From Lineus longissimus (Eukaryota > Nemertea > Pilidiophora > Heteronemertea > Lineidae), in NCBI RefSeq assembly GCF_910592395.1, contig NC_088311.1, forward strand, positions 8,682,501 through 8,746,500: 64,000 nt of DNA. Reading direction: 5' to 3'. The notes under the pieces are model-generated. The model ran no database searches. It was given only the letters and a program-made list of their open reading frames with translations, and was not told where the DNA came from. Positions within the stretch are counted from its first letter, which is position 1, and every line of letters starts with the position of its first letter. The position numbers and the translations under genes are program-made. Shown piece by piece: positions 51,501-61,500 of this stretch.

Positions 51501-53844
51501 TTACATTTACACAACCCTTTTATTTGCTTCAGGCCCCTATCCAAAGACGACGGGAGGAAATGCTGAAGGAGCTCGTTGTGCCATACCATTCTTGTATGGT
51601 GGATACTGGCAGGAGGACTGCGTCCAGGGAGACGCGAAGAAATGGTGTGGTACTAAAGAGACTTACACTGCGGAGGAAGGGCTAAAGTGGGGTTATTGTG
51701 CAGGTAATTTTTTTATTATCCAACAATTCTCTAAAATGAAAAAGACAATTGTTGTGAGGCCAACATTAAACGTTGATCTACATGTGCAGTTCTGGTGCTT
51801 TTGATGGAAGATATTTAACCTTCGATTTTTCACATTTAACTCCAACTTACTTTTTATTTAGGAACTTTGATTAAAATAACACTGTCACTAAATTCCAGTT
51901 ACATGTCGAACGAAGGCAGGTCTGAACAAGAATCCTGGTGAAGCTTGGACAGAGGGCACTGAAAAGCTCTTCTGTAAGACTGATGGAGAACTTGGCAAGA
52001 TCCCATCAGGTAGGTATCATTGTTTCTTTGAACCATGCAGATTGCCAGATTTATAGATCACAATACACAGCCTCAAATAAAACCGTTACTGAAATGTAGG
52101 TCGATATGTGTTCTTCTCGCCGTGTAAATGAAATCAGCTCGACTCGGGTACATTTTGTAAAAGAGTAATCATCAAGCTTTTCCTTGTCGGTCCTTTGTGT
52201 TATAGGAGTACAGTTGAGAATCATCCGACATGCTTGGGTGGGTCTTGGGTTAAATTCGTGTAGTGGACTATGCGTAATTTACAACAGTCTCAAAGCGTTT
52301 TTTCATCTCCAGCCTATTACTGCGACATTAATTTTTCTGTGTAACCCAACGAGTGCACATATACTGCACTGCACATGCGAACTTTGGGAGTACTAACTTG
52401 ATGATTTATTGCCACTCGTTCTATTCGTAAATGCATCAGTTGCACGAAGTTGCTAAGATACATGCAACCATCATAACCGTGTCACTGTGTTATGTATATT
52501 ATATTCATTCAAATGTTCGTATTCTTCAGAGCAAACCACGAAAAGTGGTAAGAAATGCGTGTTTCCCTTCAAGTACGAGGGCAAGTACTATGGCGAATGT
52601 ACAGGCAGCAACCCATGGTGCGCGACCGTGGCAGTTTTGGATGCAACTAGTAGTAATGACTGGGGACGTTGTCTACGTAAGTTGTCACCTGTCCAATACG
52701 ACTTACTGTCATCGTTTCTTCGACACTTCATATAGTATACATTTAATTAAAATAGATGTGTATAATGGCAACTATCCATACTTGGTACTGGTGGTTTGTC
52801 CGGCATTTCCATTTTTATTCTACTGTTAGTTCCGAAGGTAGAACCGTATAGATTATACCAGGAGCGAATACTTTATTGGCTTATGTTGAAAGTTATATCA
52901 CCGTCCCCTCATTCCACTTGACATTAATGACAATATTTACTGTTGTGTACTTCTCCATTCTACTCATCCCATCGATCGTCCTTTTGGATTCTTCTCACTT
53001 CTCACTTTTCACTTCTCTGTCTCCCCCCAGTGTTATCGGAACCAGGGTCCTGTGGATTTTGCGAGTAAATATGGGATACAGGATGCCATTTGGTATGCGT
53101 TGCAATGTGTCGTCAGTCTTTCATACATCTTTGTTAGCCTGCATTCTCAGTGAACACTTCGTTTCTACAAAATGAACAAAAAAATACAATGCACAGATTA
53201 TCTATAATCTTATCTATCACCTACTCTCAAAAGTTTCTTCTGAACACATGAGTTTTCAAGCAATCCTTAACACTGCCAATGCCCTTAACTGTTCTCACCA
53301 AATTTGATTTCTGATTTATAGCAAAAGGTTTCAACATTTCTATTTCAGCTACATGTGAGACACAAGATCATAAGCAAGTGAATGCAGGCGCAACATGGTT
53401 CAATGAAGGAATTGAATATTGTTGTGGATTGGATAAAAAGGCTAGGAAAAGTAAGATATAACCAGATGGACTCCTGAAGATAATACTGATATATTTAGGG
53501 GCCAATGTAGTGCACGAGAGCGTACATTGCATGGCATATTCATAGCTTAAAGCAAGTTTGACCATGTGTAAGTTCGAAATTGGGAATTCAAGACGCCATC
53601 ATTAGAAGTCATCTCGTGTGGTCCCCAAGAAGTCGCGATATAGTCTGCTATTTAACTATCATTAAAACAAGTATATTCAACTTGCCATGGCTGTCTCTTT
53701 TCAGACGTAAAGTCACACACTGGAAACTGTCTCTTCCCGTTCACTTACGCGGACACCAAGTACGAGACGTGTATTGAGGCTGACTCTCCCGGTAAACCGT
53801 GGTGTTACATCGACGAGGCTCAGACTGCGTTTGGATATTGCTAG
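24542..53844 (+). CDS. Secreted mosaic protein: PAN, EGF array, 18 two-Cys modules, FN2; 50 exons
   Basis: Hand-built model of 5,112 nt and about 1,703 aa. Exon 1 (24542-24599) encodes a signal peptide (MQLSLPLVAILVIAALV). Exon 2 (28459-28476) is an 18-nt micro-exon. Then come PAN x2, EGF x4, PAN x2, EGF x13, a linker, one PAN, two micro-exons, 18 two-cysteine modules and five exons of the FN2 region; each block is listed separately. Every internal exon starts and ends in phase 1, so any of them can be skipped without a frameshift. The whole protein should be extracellular and disulfide-rich, likely a matrix, mucus or recognition protein; that role is inference. A strong poly(A) signal follows the stop. 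Uncertainties are the link from exon 1 over a 3.9-kb transposon-bearing intron, and which copies are actually spliced together. I know no named homologue with this layout. Confidence 0.8.
24660..24990 (-). mobile_element. SINE-like element with a tRNA-type B box
   Basis: On the minus strand a tRNA-like head carries cccgggttcgattcccgg, a perfect B box with paired T-stem arms. A GC-balanced body of about 270 bp follows. The A box is poor. An open frame crosses it on the minus strand, but the frame includes the B box and has no domain. I could not define the target duplication or tail. Confidence 0.5.
25546..26904 (-). pseudogene. pogo/Tigger-type DDE transposase with an in-frame stop
   Basis: The frame starts at an ATG at 26904 (MDEPLPKRKRSYSVSEKLRY), a CENP-B/psq-like helix-turn-helix start. 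It continues through a second DNA-binding region (RCLPVVMQDVQEKAVQLFQ). DDE motifs follow: FFNMDQT, ILLVDQFRVH and CTPLAQPLDMAVMRSFK. A single TGA at 26230-26232 breaks the frame about two-fifths from the end. The reading frame is otherwise continuous to the stop at 25546, and an acidic DDDDDD run lies near the C-terminus. This suggests a young element killed by one nonsense change. It lies antisense in the first intron of the mosaic gene. The terminal inverted repeats were not found with certainty. Confidence 0.85.
27012..27221. mobile_element. Small inverted-end element (mariner-type MITE candidate)
   Basis: The left end reads tacgtggtgtcccaactaaa and the reversed right end reads tacggggtgtcccacaaaat, both starting with TA. 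A TA target and a GGTGTCCCA end are common in Tc1/mariner relatives. It is 210 bp long and non-coding. The match is imperfect. The right end could instead belong to the neighbouring transposase element. Confidence 0.4.
28963..29923 (+). CDS. PAN/apple exons A and B of the mosaic gene
   Basis: Two exons of exactly 240 nt (28963-29202 and 29684-29923), phase 1-1 and almost identical. Each encodes an 80-aa cysteine-rich domain: GSCRGNDIQFLSNTNLASC, then QCKARSSC, then HCYLKSKTC. The spacing of central Cys pairs and the CYLKSKTC strand suit the PAN/apple fold, usually a protein or carbohydrate binding domain. The flanking intron DNA is also duplicated, which shows a recent tandem copy at a 721-bp offset. 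Confidence 0.8.
30320..32269 (+). CDS. EGF-like exons 1-4 of the mosaic gene
   Basis: Four exons of exactly 129 nt: 30320-30448, 30870-30998, 31420-31548 and 32141-32269. Each encodes one 43-aa EGF domain with six cysteines: DINEC, HNCDRTNGIC, SFTCSCKSGF and GRTC. The DINEC start is the calcium-binding EGF signature. EGF 1-3 use the donor gtaggt and EGF4 uses gttagt. EGF4 is followed by intron sequence shared only with EGF17, so it marks the end of the first block. Confidence 0.9.
31866..32033. mobile_element. MITE inserted between EGF exons 3 and 4
   Basis: About 168 bp absent from the matching place in sister copies. The left end reads ggtgtggcggggatagtagt and the reversed right end ggtgtgacagcggatatagt. 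The insertion splits the ctcgaat-rich sequence seen intact in other EGF introns. It is non-coding. Confidence 0.6.
32385..32418 (+). pseudogene. Remnant of an EGF exon 3' end
   Basis: The stretch tctggcttcactggagacag resembles the SGFTGN end of the EGF exons but lacks the upstream part. A similar remnant (about 41252-41283) follows EGF17, so it predates the block duplication. Confidence 0.5.
32914..33036 (+). pseudogene. Degenerate EGF exon
   Basis: It starts with an acceptor and a MNEC-like start, and ends with GFTGNGQICT in another frame. A frameshift puts a TAA inside, and the normal donor GT is replaced by tc. It cannot be used as an EGF exon. The two frames cover the EGF cysteine pattern only in part. 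Confidence 0.75.
33440..33735 (+). repeat. Truncated copy of the PAN-exon intron
   Basis: This segment matches the intron just upstream of the PAN exons (atgtctatatcgatatgaat, a poly-C tract, ctaggctgaagttgcataga), but the PAN exon itself is missing. The sequence instead jumps to gtaggtatatatgcaa, which is the start of the intron after micro-exon 2. It marks the junction of the block duplication. Confidence 0.65.
34214..35180 (+). CDS. PAN/apple exons C and D of the mosaic gene
   Basis: Exons 34214-34453 and 34941-35180, each 240 nt and phase 1-1. C matches A and D matches B almost base for base, including the FDKG versus FDKI ends and the flanking introns. The offset from A to C is 5,251 bp and from B to D is 5,257 bp. 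The pair was therefore copied as a unit together with the EGF block. Confidence 0.8.
35561..41141 (+). CDS. EGF-like exons 5-17 of the mosaic gene
   Basis: Thirteen exons of exactly 129 nt start at 35561, 35956, 36342, 36736, 37274, 37820, 38216, 38610, 39148, 39544, 39937, 40478 and 41013. Variation clusters after the first cysteine: CTANT, CTLNT, CALNT or CTKDT. Elsewhere it is limited to R/K, I/K and one P-A-G to P-E-G change in EGF16. EGF17 starts DVNEC. Exons 10-12 and 13-15 form two copies of a 1,328-bp triplet. The introns are almost as alike as the exons, which indicates recent unequal exchange or gene conversion. All keep six cysteines and open frames. Confidence 0.9.
41562..42535 (+). 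CDS. Pro/Thr linker exon and fifth PAN exon
   Basis: Exon 41562-41591 (30 nt) encodes PKTTPKPPQ, a rigid, possibly O-glycosylated spacer. Exon 42311-42535 (225 nt) encodes a PAN/apple domain (CTYTYENADCEGHNI, MDQCLDACTKRSDCKSVQH, CWLKNHVC) that is clearly diverged from PAN A-D. Both exons are phase 1-1. Confidence 0.8.
41957..42039. mobile_element. Short foldback element
   Basis: The left arm catttccctattgtagacct and the reversed right arm catttccctattgttgacct match for about 30 bp with few mismatches. It is intronic and 83 bp long. Confidence 0.6.
42706..43316 (+). CDS. Two micro-exons of the mosaic gene
   Basis: 42706-42723 (18 nt, KKSCDV) and 43302-43316 (15 nt, ENDVI) each have a good acceptor and a gtaagt donor in phase 1-1. 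They link the fifth PAN domain to the mini-module array. Either could be skipped without a frameshift. Their small size makes them less certain than the other exons. Confidence 0.55.
43892..51183 (+). CDS. Array of 18 mini-exons, each a two-cysteine module
   Basis: Exons: 43892-43942, 44417-44464, 44851-44904, 45150-45203, 45705-45755, 46030-46080, 46646-46690, 47290-47343, 47539-47592, 47804-47854, 48047-48097, 48311-48358, 48912-48965, 49316-49369, 49721-49771, 50079-50132, 50960-51004, 51130-51183. Each is 45-54 nt, phase 1-1, with a pyrimidine-rich acceptor and usually a gtaagt donor. Each encodes 15-18 aa of the form R-C-x(5-6)-[K/E]-W-x(3-6)-K-x-C-V-[D/P], for example CPAEKKWETNKCVD and CTDAKTTWDQKQTKCVD. 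Cysteine spacing is 10-13 residues. Trp is present in all but the first (Leu). Unlike the EGF exons, neither the introns nor the codons are near-identical, so this array is old and maintained. One internal disulfide per module is plausible. I do not recognise the module. Confidence 0.85.
46190..46308. mobile_element. Foldback element between modules 6 and 7
   Basis: The arms (aatgtttcccgaagtgctcc and, reversed, aacgtttccccaagtgctcc) pair for about 35 bp and continue into cttcgc and tatcaag. The right arm holds three tandem cttgataa units. Intronic and non-coding. Confidence 0.7.
50281..50489 (+). repeat. 69-bp minisatellite, three copies
   Basis: Units begin ctgcaaccaggtggtgtggg at 50281, 50350 and 50419, with few differences. 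The period is divisible by three, so two frames stay open through it. It lies in the intron between modules 16 and 17. No splice signals place it in the mRNA. Confidence 0.8.
51533..53844 (+). CDS. C-terminal FN2 region of the mosaic gene (5 exons)
   Basis: FN2 exons 51533-51703, 52530-52676 and 53705-53844 alternate with short exons 51899-52009 and 53349-53450. FN2 signatures are CAIPFLYGGYWQEDC with KKWC, CVFPFKYEGKYYGEC with NPWC, and CLFPFTYADTKYETC with KPWCY; each has four cysteines. FN2 domains usually bind gelatin/collagen or sugar-bearing ligands. The two short exons (TCRTKAGLNKNPGEAWTEG and TCETQDHKQVNAGATWFNEG starts) share a C...NxGxxWxEGxE...C pattern and are related to each other; the second has a double Cys. 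The TAG stop at 53842-53844 follows the last FN2 cysteine directly. Confidence 0.85.
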
Positions 53845-53911
53845 ACTGTGCTTCGCCAAATACCACTGAATCTATGTAGACATTTGTGAAACTTCTGTCA
53901 TGTCTAGCTCT

Positions 53912-53917
53912 AATAAA
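53912..53917 (+). terminator. Polyadenylation signal AATAAA of the mosaic gene
   Basis: AATAAA sits about 68 nt after the stop codon, followed by a T-rich stretch (gttttctttgaatttttatt). This supports 53844 as the true 3' end of the coding region. Confidence 0.75.
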
Positions 53918-54229
53918 AGACATTCTCATGAAATGTTTTCTTTGAATTTTTATTCATTCTCATCATTTATTCATGATAGATGGTATCTATTCGATGTTGA
54001 AAGTGAAGGAAATCTTGCGCTAGTTGTCGATGAGAAAGTTGATTGAGTATGATCAATGATGTGCACGTGTATTAGAAATGTTTCTCAAATTCGACTTGAT
54101 CAAGTTACACAGCAATTACCGGTTTTACCCCCAGACGAGTGGTTATTATATCGTTAATCGCAGCCATAATTGCAAACCGTTGCGATGAAAATCATTTGTT
54201 TGCAGGGTGCTGACGAAACGAGTGCGACC

Positions 54230-54555
54230 TGTGCCTTGCGATATTACAGAACCCGCACTGTAATGGAAGCATCATATACATACTTGAGGTCAACGCAATA
54301 AACTTTGGTTGTATCTTTAGTCACGGTTACCAAACCATATAAACTATTCATCTTGATCTGGAGGTGAGGTTGATGAAATGCAGGCAGTGCAATCCAATGA
54401 TGTAAAACCCAGCGTCCAGCGTCCAGAGTCCAAAATCTGAGTCCAGGTTTTACCAACTACCACCAGTTTGCATACGTTCTTGAGTTTGTACATAAGTACA
54501 TGTATGTACATGATGCTTCCGTTACAGTGCGGGTTCTGCAATATCGGAAGGCACA
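54230..54555. mobile_element. 326-bp MITE with ~54-bp inverted ends
   Basis: The left end (tgtgccttgcgatattacag...) and the reversed right end (tgtgccttccgatattgcag...) match for about 54 bp, including agaacccgcactgtaa and ggaagcatcat. The element is non-coding. The outer flanks were not resolved into a target duplication. Confidence 0.8.
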
Positions 54556-55569
54556 TGTCGTGTGGATGTTCTCAAATGGTTGTGTCCAAATAATTACGCT
54601 CGACTGTGCACCATGTTTCCTCAATGTATTTGCAAAATGATTTACCTGAAATCAATAAGCCACCGAGACCCCTGCATGCCCGGTGAATTCAGGTACTGGG
54701 CTGACCCCCTTTATCAAATATACATGTACTATGATTATAATTGAAATCGAATCTTGGAAGGTTTATATTGTTTTTCCTCTGCACTGGTAGATGGACAGCG
54801 GATGTCCATAGTCGCCGGAAATTGACGCTCGATAGATTCCCGGTGCGCAGAATTCTCATAGGACTGTTTAGACTATTTGATAATGACCAGAACGGAGATA
54901 ATTGACACAACCAGATGCTGAATAAACTGACAACTATTTGTCAATGATTACAAACGTTGACTCAATTCAAACACAATATCAGGATAAAACGATTAAAGGC
55001 TCCTTTGCCCGAGTTCGACGTCATTCTTACTCTGGTATTCGAAGGAGAACATTGCCGACCTCGATCTGCAGAAGCTAAGTCAGGTAGGACGATCTGGCAT
55101 TCCAGGCATTTTTGTAAGATAATACTTACTAGTAATAGTCACCAAAGCCTTGCTTATCTTCGTCATTGTCGTGTAACATTGGGGACCGGGTTTTGCAGCA
55201 ATGACGGTCAAATATTGAGACAGGTGCATGAGGAGAAGAAACTGTGCTTCACTCCCTGAAATAGCGTATGTGCTTAATACTTGCGCTCAAAGGAATTGCT
55301 TTTCTTTAAAACAATAACGGGTCTGACACCACGACTGACATATACATTAGATCGCATAGTTTCAGCGTTCAAAGCAGTTTAGTAACATTTGACACATTTT
55401 AAAACATTTCTAAGAAAATAGTCTGATGTATTTTAAGCCATCCCATAAAAATCAGGAATAAATGTAACTATATTTGCTCTTACTCTTACCTTGAAAACTT
55501 TTGATAGTAGATTTTAATCTGTTAACAAGCAATGATCTTTTGTCACTGATAATTTTTCAGATCGAAAAC

Positions 55570-58500
55570 ATGATTTGGTTCGTTGTTATGGCTGGCCTGA
55601 TCAGCCGCCTTCAAGCAGGAGAAGGTAAATCTCATAATATATAAAAAATAAGTCTTTAATAGGGCTAGTACAAATACAGTTATTGCTCACACTAGTACAA
55701 GTCTTATGCCAATTTTGAGGGATACGCGAAAAGGACGTCAGCCTAGTTAGCCTAAGTGTCCTGGTGCTACAATGAATGCCATTATAAGTGTTTTAGGTAA
55801 AAGCTGTGAGATTTGTTTCACCCTGTCGATTGATGGTAAAGATCATAAAGAAGCCAACACAGAAAATCAAACGCGGCGACATGGACCCTTATGGTTACTG
55901 AGGTTTGATCCCGGGATTTAATGCAGTTAAACGCCGTATTTTAAAATGCAACATCGATACTATTTCAATATCTTTTGTAGTATTGGCGTCTGCTTACTTT
56001 CAGTTTTGTCATTCGCTAACTTTGACGGAGAAGACCAGGGCGACCTGTAAGTCGTATTCAGATTCTGTTACTTCCTTGATCAGCATGTCTCCAGCATATT
56101 CTTTTTTGTGCGCATTCTTTTTGCGAAAGATATTTCCATAGTTGTCAAACAAGTTGTTTTTTTTCTTAATCTCATATCTAATTTTAATTACACGTACATG
56201 ATTAAACTGCCAATTTGTCTTTCGATTCGCCCATGAATTTGACAACGCTTTCCTTTCACATGGAAACCAAATCATTCGCATTTAAGTTATACGGGAGTCG
56301 ATAGACCTATCCATGTCACCGTGGACAACCAGAGTTTGTAGAATTATGTTTTCCCATGCAGGGGTATAGAACGGACCCCGTCCTGCTGCTATGTCTCATG
56401 ATGTCACTAAACAAGCGATTTGCACATTTCATGTGCACATCACTGTTGCTTAGAGAGCAGCCAAAACGGTATTCCGCCCAGAAAGTTGCAAATAAGTAAT
56501 TTTTGCTCTCAGTTCATTGCTTAATCGGTAATTGACCCTTCAAAATGGTTACAAAGATAAACCAGCTCCAGCTATCGAGAGATAAGCTTAAGACCTTCCT
56601 TCCAAAAGGACCTGACTCTGACCCCTTTATATGTGGCCTTTGTCAAGCAATCAACGTTCTATACTCAACCCGTTAAAACGGAGAACATCATGCATGGAGA
56701 AAGTCGGAGCGGTGAACGAACAGAGGGATGGAGCAAGCTGTTATAACAAGTCGAAGGCTGCCTGAGCTCGGCCATCTTTGAACCGACCGGAGATCGCTGG
56801 GTCCGTCTTATTAACAGTTTGGGTCTTAACTATTGTGCCAAAAGGACAGCTATCGAGCAGATCTTTCTTTGATTGCAGACTACATTGCGGTGCTGAATAC
56901 AAGCCTGACGGGACATTTGGCACCGCAGCCTACTTCAACGGCGACACTGGTTACGCCACCATCCCTAAGCCGGCGATCACCAAGACCTCATTCACCATCA
57001 CAATGTTCATCAAGATGAAGACATTTGGAGAGAGGCAGACGCTGATCGCTGATTGGATGAAACCGTGGCAAATGTTGCTCCAAATTGAATCTAATAATGA
57101 ATTGCGGATGGTTTTGAGACGTGATATCTGCAGCACTGGTTCTCTTGATGGACAAAACCTTGTCAACCTTCATGGAGGTAATGTCATGGGGAAGCTCAAG
57201 AACAGATGGCAACTAGTTGAATTCACTTGGGATCGGGAGGCGAGGACAGGTACTCTCTACCTTAACGGTGAGAAAGTCGCTGAACAGACAGATACAGCGA
57301 ACGCCACTGCCGATGTCCAAGATAACTATCACGAGACATGGGATGTTGGGCTGAAGCGAGACCAATGTGATGGCATGGTCTTCCATGGGTGGATGGCAAG
57401 AGTGGTCGTCTCTGAGGGGGTACAGAGAATGGAGATATTCGACAATAACCCTTCAAAGAGTAAGTAGGGATGTGCATATTGTACGACGTTGAGTTTACAC
57501 AAAAATTGCCAGAAATAGGCCATTCAAGTTAGGGTCTATCTAACCGTTTTATGTAAGACCGGTAAATGATACATACGTCCGTCCCAGCAGTTTGCTGATA
57601 ATCATTGTCCCAATATGTATTCAATCATTTATTTCATTTTTTTTTTTTAAATTTTGGGAATATAAATTTTAGACTGAAGTTGTTTTTACCAGTATGCATT
57701 ATTCGTGTTACAGCAATGTTATCAAAAACAGGGAATTGCTGCTGGTGGACAGTGCTATGCTTTCTAATCCAAGGTACCAATGCTGCGGCTGATGCACTAT
57801 AAGAACATCCTCCTGTCCTACTTAAGTAGGGACTGATGGGAGATCGGCGATGATCAGTGGAGACTCAGTCCGAGTTTAGTTTTGTATGCCCTTTGATTTT
57901 TATCATCGTGTCTCACATCTTCCTAGGTATCAACCTTGCTCTGGGAAGACCTGCTTACCAGATCGATAGCTATTCAAGCTATGAAGCGTCTGGACCGCAG
58001 AAAGCCGTGGATGGTAATCATGCCAACAAGTGGAGAGCGAAGAGCTGTGCAGGCACCAGATATTCCGAGATGGACGCCCAAAGAAACCAGCCAGTCAAGC
58101 AAACCAACTGGTTGGCAGTGGAACTAGACCGCGCCTACCCGATTACTCTGGTCAGGCTACAGAACAGGGGCGACTGTTGCGGTATGTCATGTCGTGGTTT
58201 TGTATTCTTTTTGGTGTGACGGAATTATAAGTACTCTCTTTTAACAAATATATAAATGTAAAATCTCAGCTTGTATAAGTGTAAGCCGTACAATTCTTCA
58301 TACACTCGTGGTAGCCACTCCTTGGGGAGGTGCAGGCTGCAGTATACGTTTTATTCCTGGCGTTGTCGGGGGAGCAATTGAAATAAGGCTAAGTTGCCGA
58401 TTTCGGCCTAAACAGCATGCATAGATGGTGCTTCCACTTTAAATCTGTCAGAATGACATAACATTTGAATGTATGCAAATGAAATTGATATCATGATTTA

Positions 58501-61500
58501 TATATTTTCCAGGAGAGAGACTGGCTGATTTTGATATTGTTGTAACCAATGTACTCCCTACTTCCGGTCAGGATTTTAAGAAGGGAAGTGACTACAACAA
58601 TGGTCAGATATGCTATCATAAGACAGGGCAGGTTAGCCAAGGCGCGAGGGAGGAATTCGTGTGCACCACAGTTCTGACTGGGAAGTATGTCGTGGTGGTT
58701 AAGGCTAGGGAGACTCAGCTAACACTATGTGAGGTTGAGGTATATCAAGGGGTCGATGTGACATCTGGCATAGGTAAGGCGCAATTTTTCAGTGTCGTTA
58801 TCTATTAGAAAAATGTTCGTCAATTCAGCGAAATTGATTCAGGAATATAGAAATGCAGTCACCTACACAATGCCGTAGTGCAGTTATCATGAATACGGCG
58901 AATTTTCTGAAACTTGCTATTGATAGTAGGCTATTGCACATCTGTCCACTCAACGGCATTGTTGAAATCAATGTTCAGTGAGGTATTTGCACAATTTGGA
59001 ATTTTCAAATTCGGTTACAGACTTCCAGTATTTAACGAGCGGCGATGGCCTTTAAATGGCCGATCTAATTACTTGCAATTTCTAAGCACACCTCTATCAC
59101 ACGGTGCCACAGTCTATGGTTCCAGGCCAGTGAAGTTGCTGCTTTCCTCGACGACTGACAAGCCAATGCACTAATTTAGCGGCCTCGGAGGTCTTAAATG
59201 ATGCACAACTTTTATTATATCACTCCTCCTCTCTAATGCCCGTTACATCTAAGCTCATTGCGACTCTCAATGTGGTGGGATGCTTGGTTGATGGAATATG
59301 CCTTTTGTTGTATCTAGATGAAGATCCGGCAAATATACGAAATTGAAGTCTTACATTTTCTTTTCAAGGATCTTGTTATAGCCCTCATAATGGTGAATGC
59401 AGACTAAGCTGGAGAGAAAACATTGTATCGTTATCAGGGAAGACGGTGGAACAATGTAAGGCAGAATGCACCCATACATACCTTGAATGTAAATCGTTCA
59501 ATGTACGCCCTGGCAGTTGTGACCTGAAACGTGCTACCTGTCCCACCGGCACGCTATTTAGAGTAACTGACACTTCACGGCTCTACTATTCCAGTTAGTA
59601 ACGTTGTTTTATTTCATTTTATTCTTATATTTCATTTCATTTTTTATTTTACTTTATTTCATTTTTTTTCATATCATTTTATTTTACATGTATTCATTCA
59701 TCACCTTTTTAATAACATGTATAACACAATATTGCATTGCACGGTGATACCTTAAATCACATGTCTAATTGAAGACTTGGGTATATACCCATGTGGAAAA
59801 TATCAATTTATAGTAGTGTACGTAAAAGTCGTTAGTGAGGTTTCGCAACCACCCGGTTAGGCCCTACGACGACGTTTATCTATTGTTCGGGTGAACTCAC
59901 ACAATAGATAAACGTCGTCGTAGGGCCTAACCGGGTGGTTGCGAAACCTCACTATTATTACAATCGGTTTTTTGGGTCGAATAGGTTTTACCATTTATTA
60001 TCTCTTTGGCAACGTCATTGACAGTTGTGGTAGCCCTCAGTGGCCTAATAAGCAAATAATGTAGTCTCTCGACATTTCGACCTTTCATTACATGTTGTTA
60101 CGCCACAGTCTGAAATCAAGACGAAACATAAGATTTTTGTTTTTCTGTTACACTTCAGGGCACACTTATTTTATCTTAACCTTTTTTTGGCAGAGAATAG
60201 CTGCACGGACATTGGTACTGGAGCAACAACAGCAGGTTGGTAAATAATTAATGAGTTCATTAGAATTTGTTTAATGCAATGTTATTAATTAATTTTAATA
60301 ATTACTCAATCAGCCCTGATGAAAAGCGAATGGTAGCCTCTAAGCAGATGTCAAAAGTACATGTAGAACTACTGATGTGCCACGGTGGTAGCACTCTGGA
60401 CAGTGAAGTTTGTAATCAACAAACCTTTTCTAGGTGGACTATTCCATTTTTGTTCCACTTTTCTTAGGGATTTATTTACAGTCTAATCTACCTTAGAAGG
60501 ACGTTTTAGGCCTGCAGATTTACCACGCATGTACAAGCGTCCAAGAAAATGCCATAATACAAAATTCTTATTGTTTCCCCTTTTACCAGAACTTCTTCTG
60601 TCTTTCAGATATCGAATGATTTTTGTTTATGTGTGTTAAACACCGTTTGCATAAGATTGCACGTTACTAAAAAACAAAGCGCCAAACTTGTGGAGTTCTT
60701 CTTTGAGTCGAAATCGTTCGTTAAAACACAAAGAGCATATTGTCGTTAATTTGATAATAACTGGATGATAGTTAAGAAATTCATATGACTGAAATAATTG
60801 TCAAGAATGTCAATAAAGAGTGGCATATGGCTGACATAAAGCAGTCAGAACTCCAGAGAATATAGATACTGCCTCGGTGCATACATTGGGCACATCTTGT
60901 AAAATGTCGAACTTTGGTTTGTAAATCTTGAAGATTATGGGGGGATGGGTTTCCTCGTAAAATGGCGTGACCAAAAGTGAAATAATTTTATAAAAACACT
61001 CAGAAAACTCCCTGACCTATGCTTCAAGATAGTACGTGAAAGAAATCAATATGCAAAGGTGTAAAGATTTCTGATACTATTTCTTTTTTGGCCCTCCAAT
61101 TCACGAGGAACTGCGAAGACCACCCGCGCTGAAACCTATACTTTGTTGCCAAAGCTGCGAAAGTCCAGAAGGAATAACCACTCATCTCGCACTTACCGCC
61201 ATATAAAAGGAATGGTAGCCTGACTATTGTAGTCAAAAATAGAAAGAGTTGTGAGATGTTTATGTTCTAGCGATATTGACTGTGTCGGTGTTATCAGCAA
61301 ACTATTGGTATTCTTGTGCTACTAGTAATCACATTATGGTCAAAATTTCAGTGAAACCTCCAGTTAACAGCAATGGCAACCTAGCGCTTGGCAAAACGGC
61401 ATGGCAGTTAGGAACGACAAGTGGAGGAGTTGCGAGTAGGGCAGTTGATGGGAACACCAATGGTGTATTTAATAGAGGCACGTGTACCCATACGAGCAGT

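Larger units (their letters stand above)
53845..55569. other. Intergenic region between the mosaic gene and the lectin gene
   Basis: Contains the poly(A) site of the upstream gene and a MITE at 54230-54555. A plus-strand frame at 54957-55259 has no recognisable domain. The promoter and any 5' UTR exon of the lectin gene should lie in the right half. Confidence 0.4.

Noticed and set aside
56778-56878. Upstream extension of the LamG frame to about 56778
   Set aside because: The acceptor at 56878 plus the 43-nt exon 56004-56046 restores phase and a proper LamG start; the upstream open frame has no valid in-phase acceptor.
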